Below are positions 17,350-26,007 of a DNA stretch of 64,000 nucleotides, one piece after another (position 1 is the stretch's first letter; the number at the start of each line of letters is the position of its first letter). A program made the position numbers and the translations under genes. This DNA comes from Sandaracinaceae bacterium (GTDB lineage: Bacteria; Myxococcota_A; Polyangia; Polyangiales; JADJQN01), in NCBI GenBank assembly GCA_016712745.1, contig JADJQN010000001.1, positions 1,798,001-1,862,000 on the forward strand, given 5' to 3'. The notes below the pieces were generated by a model that was not told the origin of the DNA, did not search any database, and was given only the letters and a program-made list of their open reading frames with translations.

Positions 17350-17984
17350 GCACTACTCGCGTGGCCCGGCGATTGCTTGCGTGCGGCGCGGTTCTTTGCG
17401 TCGCGCTCGCTGGTCTCTTGACCCTGCCGCGCTCGTTTGCACGTTCGCAAACCCGGTATCCGGCGTTTCCGATTTCAGTCGCCGTAGCAGAAGACAGACT
17501 CGGACAACCCGTTGTCCCTGCGGCATGGGTCACGGAACGCGTGTCTCGCGCCAATGAGATTTTCGCGGACGCAGGGGCGTTCTTCGAAATTCGGGAAACG
17601 CGTTCGCTCGATCCGAGATTCTTCGCGCTTGGAAATCGCGCGGATCGCAACGCTCTTGCGGCAAGCCTGCATCCAGGTCTTATCAATGTTTTCGTAGTCG
17701 CATCGCTCGCCGACGTCGACGCAACGGGATTCCGGATGGGAGTCCATTGGCGGCCGCCGCGCGCAGCCGGCGCTCATTTTGTCATCCTTGCGCAAAGCGC
17801 CATGCCCACAACGCTTGCGCATGAGCTCGGCCATTTCTTTGGCAACCCGCACAGCCCAACGCCCAACAACATCATGAGCTATGCGCGCGACGGACTAACG
17901 CCCCCGGTCTTTGACGCAATCCAGCTTCGACGCATTGGCGACCACGCGGCCCGGTTCCGGCGCTCGCGGGAGATCAGCCTCTAG
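17346..17984 (+). CDS. Secreted metzincin-type zinc metalloprotease
   Basis: 212 aa, GTG start overlapping the previous stop. An N-terminal hydrophobic segment (LLACGAVLCVALAGLLTL) is a signal peptide or anchor. The zinc site is complete: HELGHFFGNPH at 159-169 (HExxHxxGxxH) with the Met-turn NIMSY at 175-179. Metzincins with this layout are extracytoplasmic endopeptidases; the catalytic domain here is short and lacks an obvious propeptide. A Leu-rich extension before the active site (NVFVVASLADVDATGFRMG) forms the central sheet. Substrate unknown. Confidence 0.8.
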   Translation: MSTTRVARRLLACGAVLCVALAGLLTLPRSFARSQTRYPAFPISVAVAEDRLGQPVVPAAWVTERVSRANEIFADAGAFFEIRETRSLDPRFFALGNRADRNALAASLHPGLINVFVVASLADVDATGFRMGVHWRPPRAAGAHFVILAQSAMPTTLAHELGHFFGNPHSPTPNNIMSYARDGLTPPVFDAIQLRRIGDHAARFRRSREISL

Positions 17985-18126
17985 AAACCCGCGACCGGCG
18001 TGCCTCGATTTTTGTGCCATGTTGCGCCGCGCCTCACACGCCGCCCCATGGTCGGTTGGTCGCACCCGCAATTCAGTGCACATTTTGTTTGGCGCGTTTC
18101 ATGCTTTGTCTTGCTTTGGAGGTTTC

Positions 18127-18966
18127 ATGCTTAAGCACTCAACTCTCGTCGTGGCAGTCGCCCTGTTCTCCGCGTGCTCAAGCTCGCACCCAAACGATGG
18201 ACCGACCGATGGAGGCTCAAACCAGGACGCGCACGTAACCGGCGACGCCGGCTCCCATGACGACGGAGGTGCGGACGCCGGTTCCGACGGAGGCGTGTGC
18301 GGGCTCGCGTCAGCGAGCATTCAGGTTGTAGCTCAGCCAGGTCCAACATCGGTATGGACGGTGGAGGAGTGCAGTGCGTCACCAAGCAGCCCCGATCCAA
18401 TGGGCTCGACTGTTCGAAGCTCAGTGGCGGTGCCCGGAGCAAACGGAATCCGCATCACGATCGATCGCTGCCCCGGAGCCGACGAAGACTGCACCTGCGA
18501 GTACACGGTTCACAACGTGGGCGTGGATATCGAGTTCTCGGGCATCGGCGAGACGCTGAGCCTCGCGCTAGCGCCGAACGCGATCTCGCTTTCGCGAACC
18601 GATGTATGCGAATGCCTCGGATGTCCCTGCTCGATCGCCCCAGTCTTCTTCGCTGCCGATTCCACGATCAACGAGATCCCAGTCGCGCACGAGAGCCTCG
18701 ACTTCTCGGTTGCGCCTGCCTCGTGCATGAGCCCCCCGGATGCTTCGGGCAACTTTGCGGTGCGCCAGCCGATTAGGCTCACCCTGGGCGGCGTGTCGAC
18801 GCAGACGCTCGTTGCCGACGAAGGCGAAACCGAGGCCGACGACGCGGGCCAAACCCTGCGCGTGATTCGCTCCAATGAAATCGAGTGCCCCGCGTGTGGA
18901 GGCTTCGCGGCGTCAGCGCGCGCCTGGGTGTTTTGGAAAGAGCGCGGTGACGTAGCGACGTTTTAA
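18127..18966 (+). CDS. Cys-containing lipoprotein, function unknown
   Basis: 279 aa from ATG 18127, with GGAGG 4 nt upstream. Lipobox FSAC (Cys16) is followed by an Asp/Gly/Ser linker (about 20-60). The mature domain has a predicted beta-sandwich look and several Cys clusters (DEDCTCEYTVHNVGVDIEF, DVCECLGCPC, IECPACGGF), likely disulfides. No known domain recognised. Probably periplasmic or surface-exposed. Confidence 0.7.
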   Translation: MLKHSTLVVAVALFSACSSSHPNDGPTDGGSNQDAHVTGDAGSHDDGGADAGSDGGVCGLASASIQVVAQPGPTSVWTVEECSASPSSPDPMGSTVRSSVAVPGANGIRITIDRCPGADEDCTCEYTVHNVGVDIEFSGIGETLSLALAPNAISLSRTDVCECLGCPCSIAPVFFAADSTINEIPVAHESLDFSVAPASCMSPPDASGNFAVRQPIRLTLGGVSTQTLVADEGETEADDAGQTLRVIRSNEIECPACGGFAASARAWVFWKERGDVATF

Positions 18967-18993
18967 GCGTCGAGAAGCTTTGCTGTGCCGGCG

Positions 18994-19107
18994 TCAGTCT
19001 GTACTCGCATCTTCCGCCGGGATTCCGGCATCAGATGGCGGCTCGTAGCCGGTGCGGCACGCGCTCAAGCACAGCACCAAAACCACCGCGGCGATCCGAA
19101 TAAACAT
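18994..19107 (-). CDS. 37-aa lipoprotein peptide
   Basis: From ATG 19107 the minus strand encodes 37 residues: a basic start, hydrophobic core and lipobox CLSAC (Cys17), then a short acidic tail ending DASTD before TGA. It has the composition of the larger lipoproteins nearby. GGAGG lies 3 nt before the ATG, but inside the hairpin at 19108-19158. It follows the beta-helix lipoprotein gene of the TonB cluster on the same strand, so it may be the last gene of that operon. Such small lipoproteins can act like entericidins or as regulators, but there is no direct evidence here. Confidence 0.65.
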   Translation of the reverse strand: MFIRIAAVVLVLCLSACRTGYEPPSDAGIPAEDASTD

Positions 19108-19158
19108 GGCCCTCCAGAGTGCGAACGAAACGACGGTCGTTCGCAATCCTGAAGGGCC
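19108..19158 (-). promoter_or_regulatory. Two-part hairpin covering the Shine-Dalgarno of the 37-aa lipoprotein gene
   Basis: On the minus strand a 10-bp stem (19149-19158 with 19108-19117, one G-U pair), a small internal loop and a perfect 9-bp stem (19137-19145 with 19120-19128) close an 8-nt loop. The 3' arm contains GGAGGG and ends directly at the ATG. No T-run follows. It could restrict translation initiation, or stabilise the 3' end of the upstream mRNA. Confidence 0.6.
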
Positions 19159-19180
19159 AGTTTGCTCTAGCTACGTGCGC

Positions 19181-20656
19181 TCAGTTCTCGGGATAAGCGG
19201 TCCAACCGCTCGTCCAGTCGCTTCCGCCCGGCGCGATCGCGCCACGGTAAGTCGCCGTAGCATCAAAGAATGTGCTGGGCGGCGTTGCTGCGCTTGAGCC
19301 AGCGGCGGAGGCTGCAGCCGGGGCGAAGTTCGGCGCTGCGATGTTGTAGGGCGCTCCCAACATTGGGTCGGTGCCGAACGTGTTCATACGGGTGGAGCTC
19401 ATGAAAAATGCGCTTTCGTCGAAGCTTGCATCGTTGTCGGCATCGCCCTCTTCAGTCGCGAAGTAGGTCATGCCGTCCGCGCCAACCTGGAAGAACATGG
19501 CGTTCGTCACGTCGAGCGCACCGCTCGCCGTTTGCGCGACCGAGGAAGCATCGCGTACATCCACGGAGGTACGGGGGAAGCCCATCATGATCACGTTGTG
19601 CAAAAGGCCGGCTGTGCCGCGACGGAAGTCCGCCGCGAACTGCGCTTCTGCTGAGTTGTTCGTTCCAACGAGCGTCACGTTCCAAAGTGTCGGTGCCGAG
19701 CGCGGCGTAAGGTCGTTGTTTGAGCGGTTGTTGTCCGCTTCAATGCCAGTTTCCGAGCCGCTGTGCTGCTGCGCGATAATGAACTGTCCGCGGCCGGTCC
19801 AGCCTTGATCCCAATCGAGGCAATCGTCGAGAGCGCCAGTGATGACGATGTGCTTGATGTCGACCGTGCCGCCGAAGATCTCAACGCCGTCGTCATCGCC
19901 GCGATGGACTTGTACGTAATCGATGATTGTGTCGGAGCCGCATCCAGCCAAGGTCAAACCGTTGAGCTCGTTGTCGACCGCGATCGCGTAACCCGCGAAC
20001 TCGATGCGTGCGTAGCGGAGAGTGCCGCAGCTCGAGGTGGCATCCGAGCCGCCGTATTGACCGCGCATGTCGGAGGCGTCGATACCTTCGACCTGACCGC
20101 GGACGGGCGCACCTTCGGACTGCAAGTTGATCGGCGCGTTGCCGAGCATGACAAGTCCACCCCAGTCGCCATGGCTGCGCTCACCGGCCGATTTGGAGCT
20201 GGTGAAGAGAATGGGACGAGACGCAGTTCCATCGGCCACCAAGCGCGAGCCTGGCGTCATGATCAACGCTGAAAGATCGTTGCCTTGCACGATGGTGCCC
20301 GGCTCGATGGTGATCACAGCCGGGCTGCGAACGAAGATGAGGTCATTGAGCACGTAGAGGTTGTTGCAAGTCCACGTTGCGCTCTCGGTGATCTCTGCGC
20401 TGATCGTGACGACAGTGCGTGCCGAAAGAGCCGGACACTCGGGGCCTGCGTCAGTGCCAGGACCGCTGTCGATCGACATGCCGCCGTCGGTCGCGATGCC
20501 CAAATCAACGCCCAAATCTGTGCCTGGACCCGAGTCGATGTTGCCCGTTCCGGAGTCTCCGCCGCCGTCGATGCCCGGCATTACGTCTTCCGAGTCCGAG
20601 CAGCCCGAAGCGGCCACCACGAGCGCCAAGAATAGTCCTAGTTGCTTTCGTCCCAT
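19181..20656 (-). CDS. Beta-helix surface lipoprotein, partner of the TonB-dependent receptor
   Basis: 491 aa from ATG 20656 (GGGAG 8 nt upstream). Lipobox AASGC (Cys19) precedes an Asp/Gly linker. The mature domain is a right-handed beta-helix-like protein with recognisable blocks: AVITIEPGTIVQGN, GDWGGLVMLGNAPIN, RGQYGGSDATSSCGTLRYAR, HRGDDDGVEIFGGTVDIKH, DDCLDWDQGW. As I recall, similar proteins in Bacteroidota and gammaproteobacteria also occur beside TonB-dependent receptors. Last or next-to-last gene of the TonB operon, 12 bp after the receptor gene. Likely a surface substrate-binding partner, by analogy with SusD (inference). Confidence 0.75.
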   Translation of the reverse strand: MGRKQLGLFLALVVAASGCSDSEDVMPGIDGGGDSGTGNIDSGPGTDLGVDLGIATDGGMSIDSGPGTDAGPECPALSARTVVTISAEITESATWTCNNLYVLNDLIFVRSPAVITIEPGTIVQGNDLSALIMTPGSRLVADGTASRPILFTSSKSAGERSHGDWGGLVMLGNAPINLQSEGAPVRGQVEGIDASDMRGQYGGSDATSSCGTLRYARIEFAGYAIAVDNELNGLTLAGCGSDTIIDYVQVHRGDDDGVEIFGGTVDIKHIVITGALDDCLDWDQGWTGRGQFIIAQQHSGSETGIEADNNRSNNDLTPRSAPTLWNVTLVGTNNSAEAQFAADFRRGTAGLLHNVIMMGFPRTSVDVRDASSVAQTASGALDVTNAMFFQVGADGMTYFATEEGDADNDASFDESAFFMSSTRMNTFGTDPMLGAPYNIAAPNFAPAAASAAGSSAATPPSTFFDATATYRGAIAPGGSDWTSGWTAYPEN

Positions 20657-20668
20657 GTTCAATCTCCC

Positions 20669-23605
20669 TTAGTCAGTCCATCCAAGCTTGATCGCGAACG
20701 TCGTGCCTGGATTGAATTCGCGAATCGCAACATCGCCCTGCTCAACTCCCACCGTTTGGAAGAGGAGATTCTTCGCCGTAACTCGAAGCGTGAAATGCTC
20801 CGTGAGTCGGTAACTCATGACGAGATCAAGTTGATGAAACGGTCTTTCATACACGTCTGGCAGACCCAAGCTTCCAACGTCTTGGATGCGAGGTCCGAAG
20901 ACGTTGTAGTAGAGGAACGTTGAGAACGGTGAGTCATGTGGGGAAAGTCCAAGTGACAGATTCGCAACCCAGGGTGACTGACCGGCGAGCGCTCGATCGG
21001 AGTTCGTTGCTACAGCGCGTTGTTCGGGTGAGAGCGAAACGCGCGAGTATACGAACGTAAAATTCGTCCCAAACGTGAACGCATCAAGTGCCCTCGTGAT
21101 ACGGCCAAGTGACAATCGTGCTTCGAGCTCGGCGCCGTAGTTCGTGGCGCCATCAACGTTTTGAAACGTAATATTGCCGTTGTCGTCGAGGATGGTCTGC
21201 TCGATCGGGTGACGAAAGTTCTTGTAGAAGAGCGACGCCGAAACGACCTCGTTCTCCGACGGGAAGAGCTCCCAACGCACGTCCGCATTGTGGATGAAGG
21301 TGCGAGAGAGATCAGGGTTGCCCTGCACAGTGCGGCGACGGACGAAGTCGGCAAACACGAAGGGCGCGAGCTCGCGCGCCTGGGGCCGAGCTACGGTGGC
21401 GCCGTAGGATGCACGAATCGCCATGGTTTCACTCAGGCGAAAAATCGCATTCGCCGCCGGCAGTACGTCGACGTCGTCACGATCCGATCCGCGCGGCATA
21501 GGCCCCGTCATCGATGCAAACGGCGACGAGGAGGAGAGCGATTGGTGCGCGGCTTCGACGCGCGCTCCGAGCACGACCCGGACTGGATCGGCGAGGTGCA
21601 AGTCGGTCATCGCGTATCCGGCAATCAACTCTTGATTCGAGACGTAGCCGTCGGAGGCAAGGGTGCGCTCCAAGAAGCGCGTTGTGCTTCCCACTCGATC
21701 CGGGCTGAATAGTTCTTCCGGTCCAAGATAGCGATCGAGCGAGTTCGATCCACGAAAGTCGTAGGCGAAGCGACGCGATTCGAAAGCGCGATCAGTGGCC
21801 CGCGCGTACGTGCCGGCGCGGATATCGCTCGCTCCGATTGGAAACGTGAGGTCGAGGCGTCCTCCAACATCGCGCCCCAGCAAGCTGCCGTAGAAGCGTT
21901 CGCCGCTACCGGGACCGCTTTTCCACTGAAGTCCGAGCGGGCCTTGTGTGTAGAGGACGTCGCGTGTGTCTGGTTCATCGCGAAATGCGAGTGAGCCATA
22001 GACCTGCCATCGCAGGCGCATATCGAGCGGCATATTGCCGTGGTGATCGCCAAGCAACTGGGCGAACACGAGTGAGCGCTCCACAAACTGCAGGCGGCGC
22101 GCGGAGACGTTGAGGCCTTCGGACTCGCTCAATCCCGTAAGCAAGCCCGTGTAATCGGTGGAGTTGCGGCTATACATCGCGACGAGCGAAATCTCGTGAT
22201 CGTGCGCCGGCTCATATGTCAGCGTGCCCAGCGCTCCCCACAGAACGTTCTGACGCGCGCCCTCCTGCTGCATTGACTCGGCAACTTCCAGCTGCGCACC
22301 GGACACGCGCAGGCGGCGCAGCGTTTCAATCTGAGTTCGCGTGGTGGCTTGATAGCCAAAGCTGACCAAATAGCCCAAGCGGTGCCCGCCAACGTCCAAC
22401 GTATCGCCGATACTCGCGTTCAGAGTAAGGTCAGGAAGTGCTGTCGAGCGTGTAACGTTCCAATGGTTTGGAAACTGGCGCGCGATCGCGTTGACTTGGT
22501 CGCTCGTCAAGCCACGACCGGCGTCGACACGCACGTCCGGCACGCCCGACGGCATCGCGCGTGTGCCATCATCGATGCCAAGCCAGTCGAGGCTTCCGCC
22601 TTCGTAGCCGAGGGTGCTGCGGAACGTGCTTTGCGTATTGAACGCAGTGCCGATGCTCGTCGTAGCCGTGAAACGCTCCGGATAGCTGCGCGTGTCGAGC
22701 AACATGAGACCGCCGGCAAAGTCACCCGGCAACTCGGGCGAGAAGGTCTTCACGATCGTGAGGCTGTCGAGCAGCGCAGCCGGAAAGATATCAAGCTGAA
22801 CTCCCGCAAGATCCGGGTCGGTGCTCGGTAATGGTGAACCGTTGAGAAGAACATTCGTGTAGCGCCCGCCGAGACCTCGAACGAAAAGATACTGTCCGTC
22901 GACAATGCTGGCGGCGACTACACGTCGCACGGCATCGCTGGCGGTGGCATCGGGCGTGCGCGAAATCTCTTGAGCGCTTACCGCATCTTGCACGCTCGTC
23001 GCGTTGCGTCGGATCTGCAGTTGCGTTGCAGCTGTCGAACGATCGGCGCGGGCCGTGACCACCACTTCTTGGGTGGATTCACGATCAGGCTCAAGGGCGA
23101 TTTCGATGCGCGTTCGCGCCCCGGCGCGTACGGTCAGGTTCTCGACACGGGCCGCTTGATGCAGCTCGTAGAACGAGCGCAGCGTGTAAGTGCCAGGTGG
23201 CAGATCGATCGCGAAGATGCCGTCGATGTCGGTCGTGGCGCGGCGTCCGTTCTGGACGACTGTCACAGTGCCTTCGATAATCGGTTCGTGCGTCTCGGCG
23301 TCGGTGACCACGCCGTCAATGCCAGACGAAACTTCGGCCGGAGCGACCGGCTCGGATTCGGGCACGGACACGTGTTCGGACTCGTGCACGGCCGCAGGCT
23401 CTGGCGCGGACTCGGGTGCCGGCACGGGCTCGGACACCGGCGCCGTTTCGGCAGCGGGCGCGATTCCCGCGTCACTGGCGGGCGGTGCAACTCCACCGTC
23501 TGCGTCCTGCGCGCTCGCGGACGACACGCTCGCGCCCCAGAACAAACACACGCTCGCCACCAGGCAGTGCGCGGCCCGCGCGCTGCTCGTTCGATGCTCT
23601 GACAT
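20669..23605 (-). CDS. TonB-dependent receptor with N-terminal regulatory-type beta domain
   Basis: 978 aa. After a signal peptide (ending near ASAQ) comes a Pro/Ala/Glu-rich spacer (~35-90), a carboxypeptidase-regulatory-like domain (GIDGVVTDAETHEPIIEGTV to about 170), and the plug: VQDAVSAQEISRTPDATASD, YLFVRGLGGRYTNVLLNGSP and the conserved FSPELPGDFAGGLMLLDTR. The rest is a ~22-strand barrel, ending in an aromatic-rich strand (TTFAIKLGWTD). It imports a large substrate across the outer membrane using TonB energy; the substrate is not evident, though the plug type resembles receptors for oligosaccharides or peptides. Encoded with its own TonB/ExbB/ExbD set. Confidence 0.9.
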   Translation of the reverse strand: MSEHRTSSARAAHCLVASVCLFWGASVSSASAQDADGGVAPPASDAGIAPAAETAPVSEPVPAPESAPEPAAVHESEHVSVPESEPVAPAEVSSGIDGVVTDAETHEPIIEGTVTVVQNGRRATTDIDGIFAIDLPPGTYTLRSFYELHQAARVENLTVRAGARTRIEIALEPDRESTQEVVVTARADRSTAATQLQIRRNATSVQDAVSAQEISRTPDATASDAVRRVVAASIVDGQYLFVRGLGGRYTNVLLNGSPLPSTDPDLAGVQLDIFPAALLDSLTIVKTFSPELPGDFAGGLMLLDTRSYPERFTATTSIGTAFNTQSTFRSTLGYEGGSLDWLGIDDGTRAMPSGVPDVRVDAGRGLTSDQVNAIARQFPNHWNVTRSTALPDLTLNASIGDTLDVGGHRLGYLVSFGYQATTRTQIETLRRLRVSGAQLEVAESMQQEGARQNVLWGALGTLTYEPAHDHEISLVAMYSRNSTDYTGLLTGLSESEGLNVSARRLQFVERSLVFAQLLGDHHGNMPLDMRLRWQVYGSLAFRDEPDTRDVLYTQGPLGLQWKSGPGSGERFYGSLLGRDVGGRLDLTFPIGASDIRAGTYARATDRAFESRRFAYDFRGSNSLDRYLGPEELFSPDRVGSTTRFLERTLASDGYVSNQELIAGYAMTDLHLADPVRVVLGARVEAAHQSLSSSSPFASMTGPMPRGSDRDDVDVLPAANAIFRLSETMAIRASYGATVARPQARELAPFVFADFVRRRTVQGNPDLSRTFIHNADVRWELFPSENEVVSASLFYKNFRHPIEQTILDDNGNITFQNVDGATNYGAELEARLSLGRITRALDAFTFGTNFTFVYSRVSLSPEQRAVATNSDRALAGQSPWVANLSLGLSPHDSPFSTFLYYNVFGPRIQDVGSLGLPDVYERPFHQLDLVMSYRLTEHFTLRVTAKNLLFQTVGVEQGDVAIREFNPGTTFAIKLGWTD

Positions 23606-23639
23606 TTGCTAACCCTCACCCGCGCAGCGACTGCGCTCT

Positions 23640-24071
23640 TTACGGAGTCCCGATCCGTTCCGTTGCTACAACAATCGTTGATGCCCCTGCGCCGCGCGCC
23701 GTATCGAGCGCATGCACCGCTTGTTCGAACGGAGCTGTGTCAGCAGCGTCGAAGAACACGGTACGATCTCCACGATTCGTGAGCACGCGCCGCAGCTCGC
23801 TATCGAGCTGGGCCGCGCTTACCACTTGGCGATTGAGATGAATCACGCCGCTGCCGTCCACCGACACGACGACCGGCGGTGGCCCATTGTTTGGCGCCGG
23901 CGCAGAGTGATCGTCGCGCGTCGGCAAGTGCAACCAGAACTGCTTGGTCAAGAGCGGCGTGATGACCATGAAGATAATCAGAAGCACGAGCACCACATCG
24001 ACCAGCGGTGTCACGTTCATCTCCGGTGCTGCGCGCCCTGCGCCATGCAGCTTTGTGCCCATGATTGCCAT
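23640..24071 (-). CDS. exbD: ExbD/TolR-family proton-channel subunit (second copy)
   Basis: 143 aa. One N-terminal membrane helix with the family signature MNVTPLVDVVLVLLIIFMV, containing the essential Asp25, then a periplasmic domain (VVVSVDGSGVIHLNRQVV, LRRVLTNRGDRTVFF). ExbD works with ExbB to couple proton flow to TonB. This is one of two adjacent exbD genes that differ in the periplasmic part, suggesting a hetero-oligomer. AGGAG precedes the ATG. It follows the other exbD by 12 bp and precedes the receptor gene by 34 bp. Confidence 0.92.
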   Translation of the reverse strand: MAIMGTKLHGAGRAAPEMNVTPLVDVVLVLLIIFMVITPLLTKQFWLHLPTRDDHSAPAPNNGPPPVVVSVDGSGVIHLNRQVVSAAQLDSELRRVLTNRGDRTVFFDAADTAPFEQAVHALDTARGAGASTIVVATERIGTP

Positions 24072-24083
24072 CGTCGCTTGCTC

Positions 24084-24518
24084 CTAGTTCGACGCCGATT
24101 GTCCGTGCGCGTTCACCTGCAACGCGACGCCGGGAAATCCGATTCGCTGACAGATTCCGTAAAGAACGCGCATGCGGCCGTACTGCACGTTGCGATCACC
24201 GCGAAGCACGATGCGGCGCAACGGCTCACTCTCGTGAAAAGCGCGCAGGCGCGATTCGAACTCGGCCTCCGGCAGCCGGTCACGCTCGTAGTAAAGCGAC
24301 CCGTCGCTCTGCACCGATAGCGTGACGGGATCGGTGCGGCCTCGCTGCTCTTCGTCGATGTTCAGGACCGCCGGCAAATCGACTTGTGCGCCCTTCTGCA
24401 ATTTCGGCACGACCACCATGAAGATGATCAGAAGCACGAGCACGACGTCGACGAGCGGCGTCACGTTCATGGCGGGCGTCGCGCGCTTGCTTCCGGACTG
24501 TGTCGAGGACATTCCCAT
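24084..24518 (-). CDS. exbD: ExbD/TolR-family proton-channel subunit (first copy)
   Basis: 144 aa, with the same transmembrane signature MNVTPLVDVVLVLLIIFMVV (Asp24) and a periplasmic domain with VTLSVQSDGSLYYERDRLP and LRRIVLRGDRNVQYGRM, typical of ExbD. The start is one base after the exbB stop, so the two are coupled. Together with the neighbouring exbD it forms a tandem pair; organisms with two ExbD proteins per TonB system often need both, but this is not testable here. Confidence 0.92.
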   Translation of the reverse strand: MGMSSTQSGSKRATPAMNVTPLVDVVLVLLIIFMVVVPKLQKGAQVDLPAVLNIDEEQRGRTDPVTLSVQSDGSLYYERDRLPEAEFESRLRAFHESEPLRRIVLRGDRNVQYGRMRVLYGICQRIGFPGVALQVNAHGQSASN

Positions 24519-24519
24519 C

Positions 24520-25260
24520 TCAGTTGATCGCGGGAAGTTCGGCGTCGAGCTCGTTCATCGAAGGTGGCTCGCTCGAATCGCTGTGAGCGTGCGAGGGTGA
24601 GCGGTAGCTGCGAAATGCGTCGGACAGCTCGCCCGATGCGCTGGAGAGCGCAAGCTCGTGCGCCCCAAGCTTGGCCGTCATCCAATTGAAGAGAAGAACG
24701 ACGGGAATCGCAACGCATAGGCCGTAGCCCGTGACGATCAACGCCTCGCCGATGGCGCTTCCGATGGTGCCAAGTCCGCCCGAATCATTTTCGCCGATGA
24801 GGTGGAACGCATTGATGATGCCAAGCACCGTTCCGAGTAGACCAACGAAAGGCGCAGTCGAGCCCGTCGACGCCAGCACGTTCATGCCGCGATAGAGCTC
24901 GCTGCTTACCTGGGCCTGCTTGCGCGTGATGGCTCGGTCGGCGATCTCGTTCGCGTCGGTGCGCGAGGCGCCGCGCGAGACCGCGTCGAGAAAGGATGCA
25001 ACGCCAGTACGGAAGAGGACAGCGAGATGAATGTGGCTCATCTGCTCGGCGAGGTCCTTGAGCGCCGGAAACTCACGCTTCATCAAGAGCTCGCTCGCCG
25101 GCTTGGCGAACTGCGTCGAGGTCTTTTTCGCGCGCCGCAAGAACATCAGGCGGTCGATGATGACCGTGAGGCTCGCGATGGCCTGAATGGTGAGTACAAA
25201 CACGACTGCCTTTACGGGCAGCCCCATCTTCGACCAAAGCTCAATCAGATTCAGACTCAT
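24520..25260 (-). CDS. exbB: ExbB/TolQ/MotA-family proton channel
   Basis: 246 aa, three membrane helices: one near the N terminus (VKAVVFVLTIQAIASLTVII), a cytosolic loop, then two C-terminal helices with the family core GSTAPFVGLLGTVLGIINAF and ALIVTGYGLCVAIPVVLLFNW. ExbB forms the pentameric channel around ExbD. The C-terminal ~40 residues are a polar Ser/Pro/Glu tail. GGGGAG precedes the ATG. It lies 12 bp after tonB and directly before two exbD genes. Confidence 0.93.
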   Translation of the reverse strand: MSLNLIELWSKMGLPVKAVVFVLTIQAIASLTVIIDRLMFLRRAKKTSTQFAKPASELLMKREFPALKDLAEQMSHIHLAVLFRTGVASFLDAVSRGASRTDANEIADRAITRKQAQVSSELYRGMNVLASTGSTAPFVGLLGTVLGIINAFHLIGENDSGGLGTIGSAIGEALIVTGYGLCVAIPVVLLFNWMTAKLGAHELALSSASGELSDAFRSYRSPSHAHSDSSEPPSMNELDAELPAIN

Positions 25261-25272
25261 GACAGCTCCCCT

Positions 25273-25983
25273 TCACATGTTGTCGAGGCGAAATGGAATT
25301 CGGATGATGCGGTAGACGGCGGTAGGCCTTCCCTCGACCATCGCGGGTTGAAAGCGCCACGTACGAAGGACGCGACGAACCTCGTCATCGAATGCCGGAT
25401 GGCCTCGCATGATCTCGATTGCTCCAACGGAGCCGTTCTCAAGAACGACGATCTTGGCGATGACCGTGGCCGAAACGCCTGAGGCGCGCGCTGACTCGGG
25501 ATAGGCGGGTGATGCGTTCGATGCGAGGGGCTCCGGCGGTCGCGCATTTTCGGGAAGCTGAATGGGCCCGCGCGCGACTGGCGCGGGCGGCGGCGGGGCC
25601 GCCGCAACAACGACCGGCGCGGGCGCAGTCGCGGAGCCCATTCCCGGATCCACCCCATCGCTCGCAACGTCCGAGATGATCGCGGGCGCAACGGGCGCTT
25701 CGGAGACGTGGTCGGGCACTTCCATCGGCTGAGCAAGAGTGCGGCGGCGAACTGGCGGCGGCGCCGCGCTCGGAGGCGGTGGCGCAATCTCTTGAACGAC
25801 CGCTTCCGGCAACGGCCGAAACGTGACTTGGGTAAGCTCTTCGTGTCGAACCACGTTTCGCGCGATTGCGCTCAAGGCCACGATGCCCGCCGCAATCAAG
25901 CCGTAAACGAGCAACGATGCGGCCAGCGACGTGCCTACGCCCTTTTGCGCGGTGCCTGTGTCGACTTGAAAACCTTCGAGCAT
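25273..25983 (-). CDS. tonB: TonB energy-transducing protein
   Basis: 236 aa. One N-terminal membrane helix (SLLVYGLIAAGIVALSAIA), a long Pro/Ala/Val-rich periplasmic spacer (~50-160) and a C-terminal TonB domain: YPESARASGVSATVIAKIVV, NGSVGAIEIMRGHPAFDDEV, LRTWRFQPAMVEGRPTAVYR. TonB reaches across the periplasm and pulls the receptor plug. First transport gene of the cluster, 24 bp after the response-regulator gene on the same strand, with which it probably shares a transcript. Confidence 0.92.
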   Translation of the reverse strand: MLEGFQVDTGTAQKGVGTSLAASLLVYGLIAAGIVALSAIARNVVRHEELTQVTFRPLPEAVVQEIAPPPPSAAPPPVRRRTLAQPMEVPDHVSEAPVAPAIISDVASDGVDPGMGSATAPAPVVVAAAPPPPAPVARGPIQLPENARPPEPLASNASPAYPESARASGVSATVIAKIVVLENGSVGAIEIMRGHPAFDDEVRRVLRTWRFQPAMVEGRPTAVYRIIRIPFRLDNM

Positions 25984-26007
25984 GCGAAAGCTCTTACATG
26001 GCGTTTG

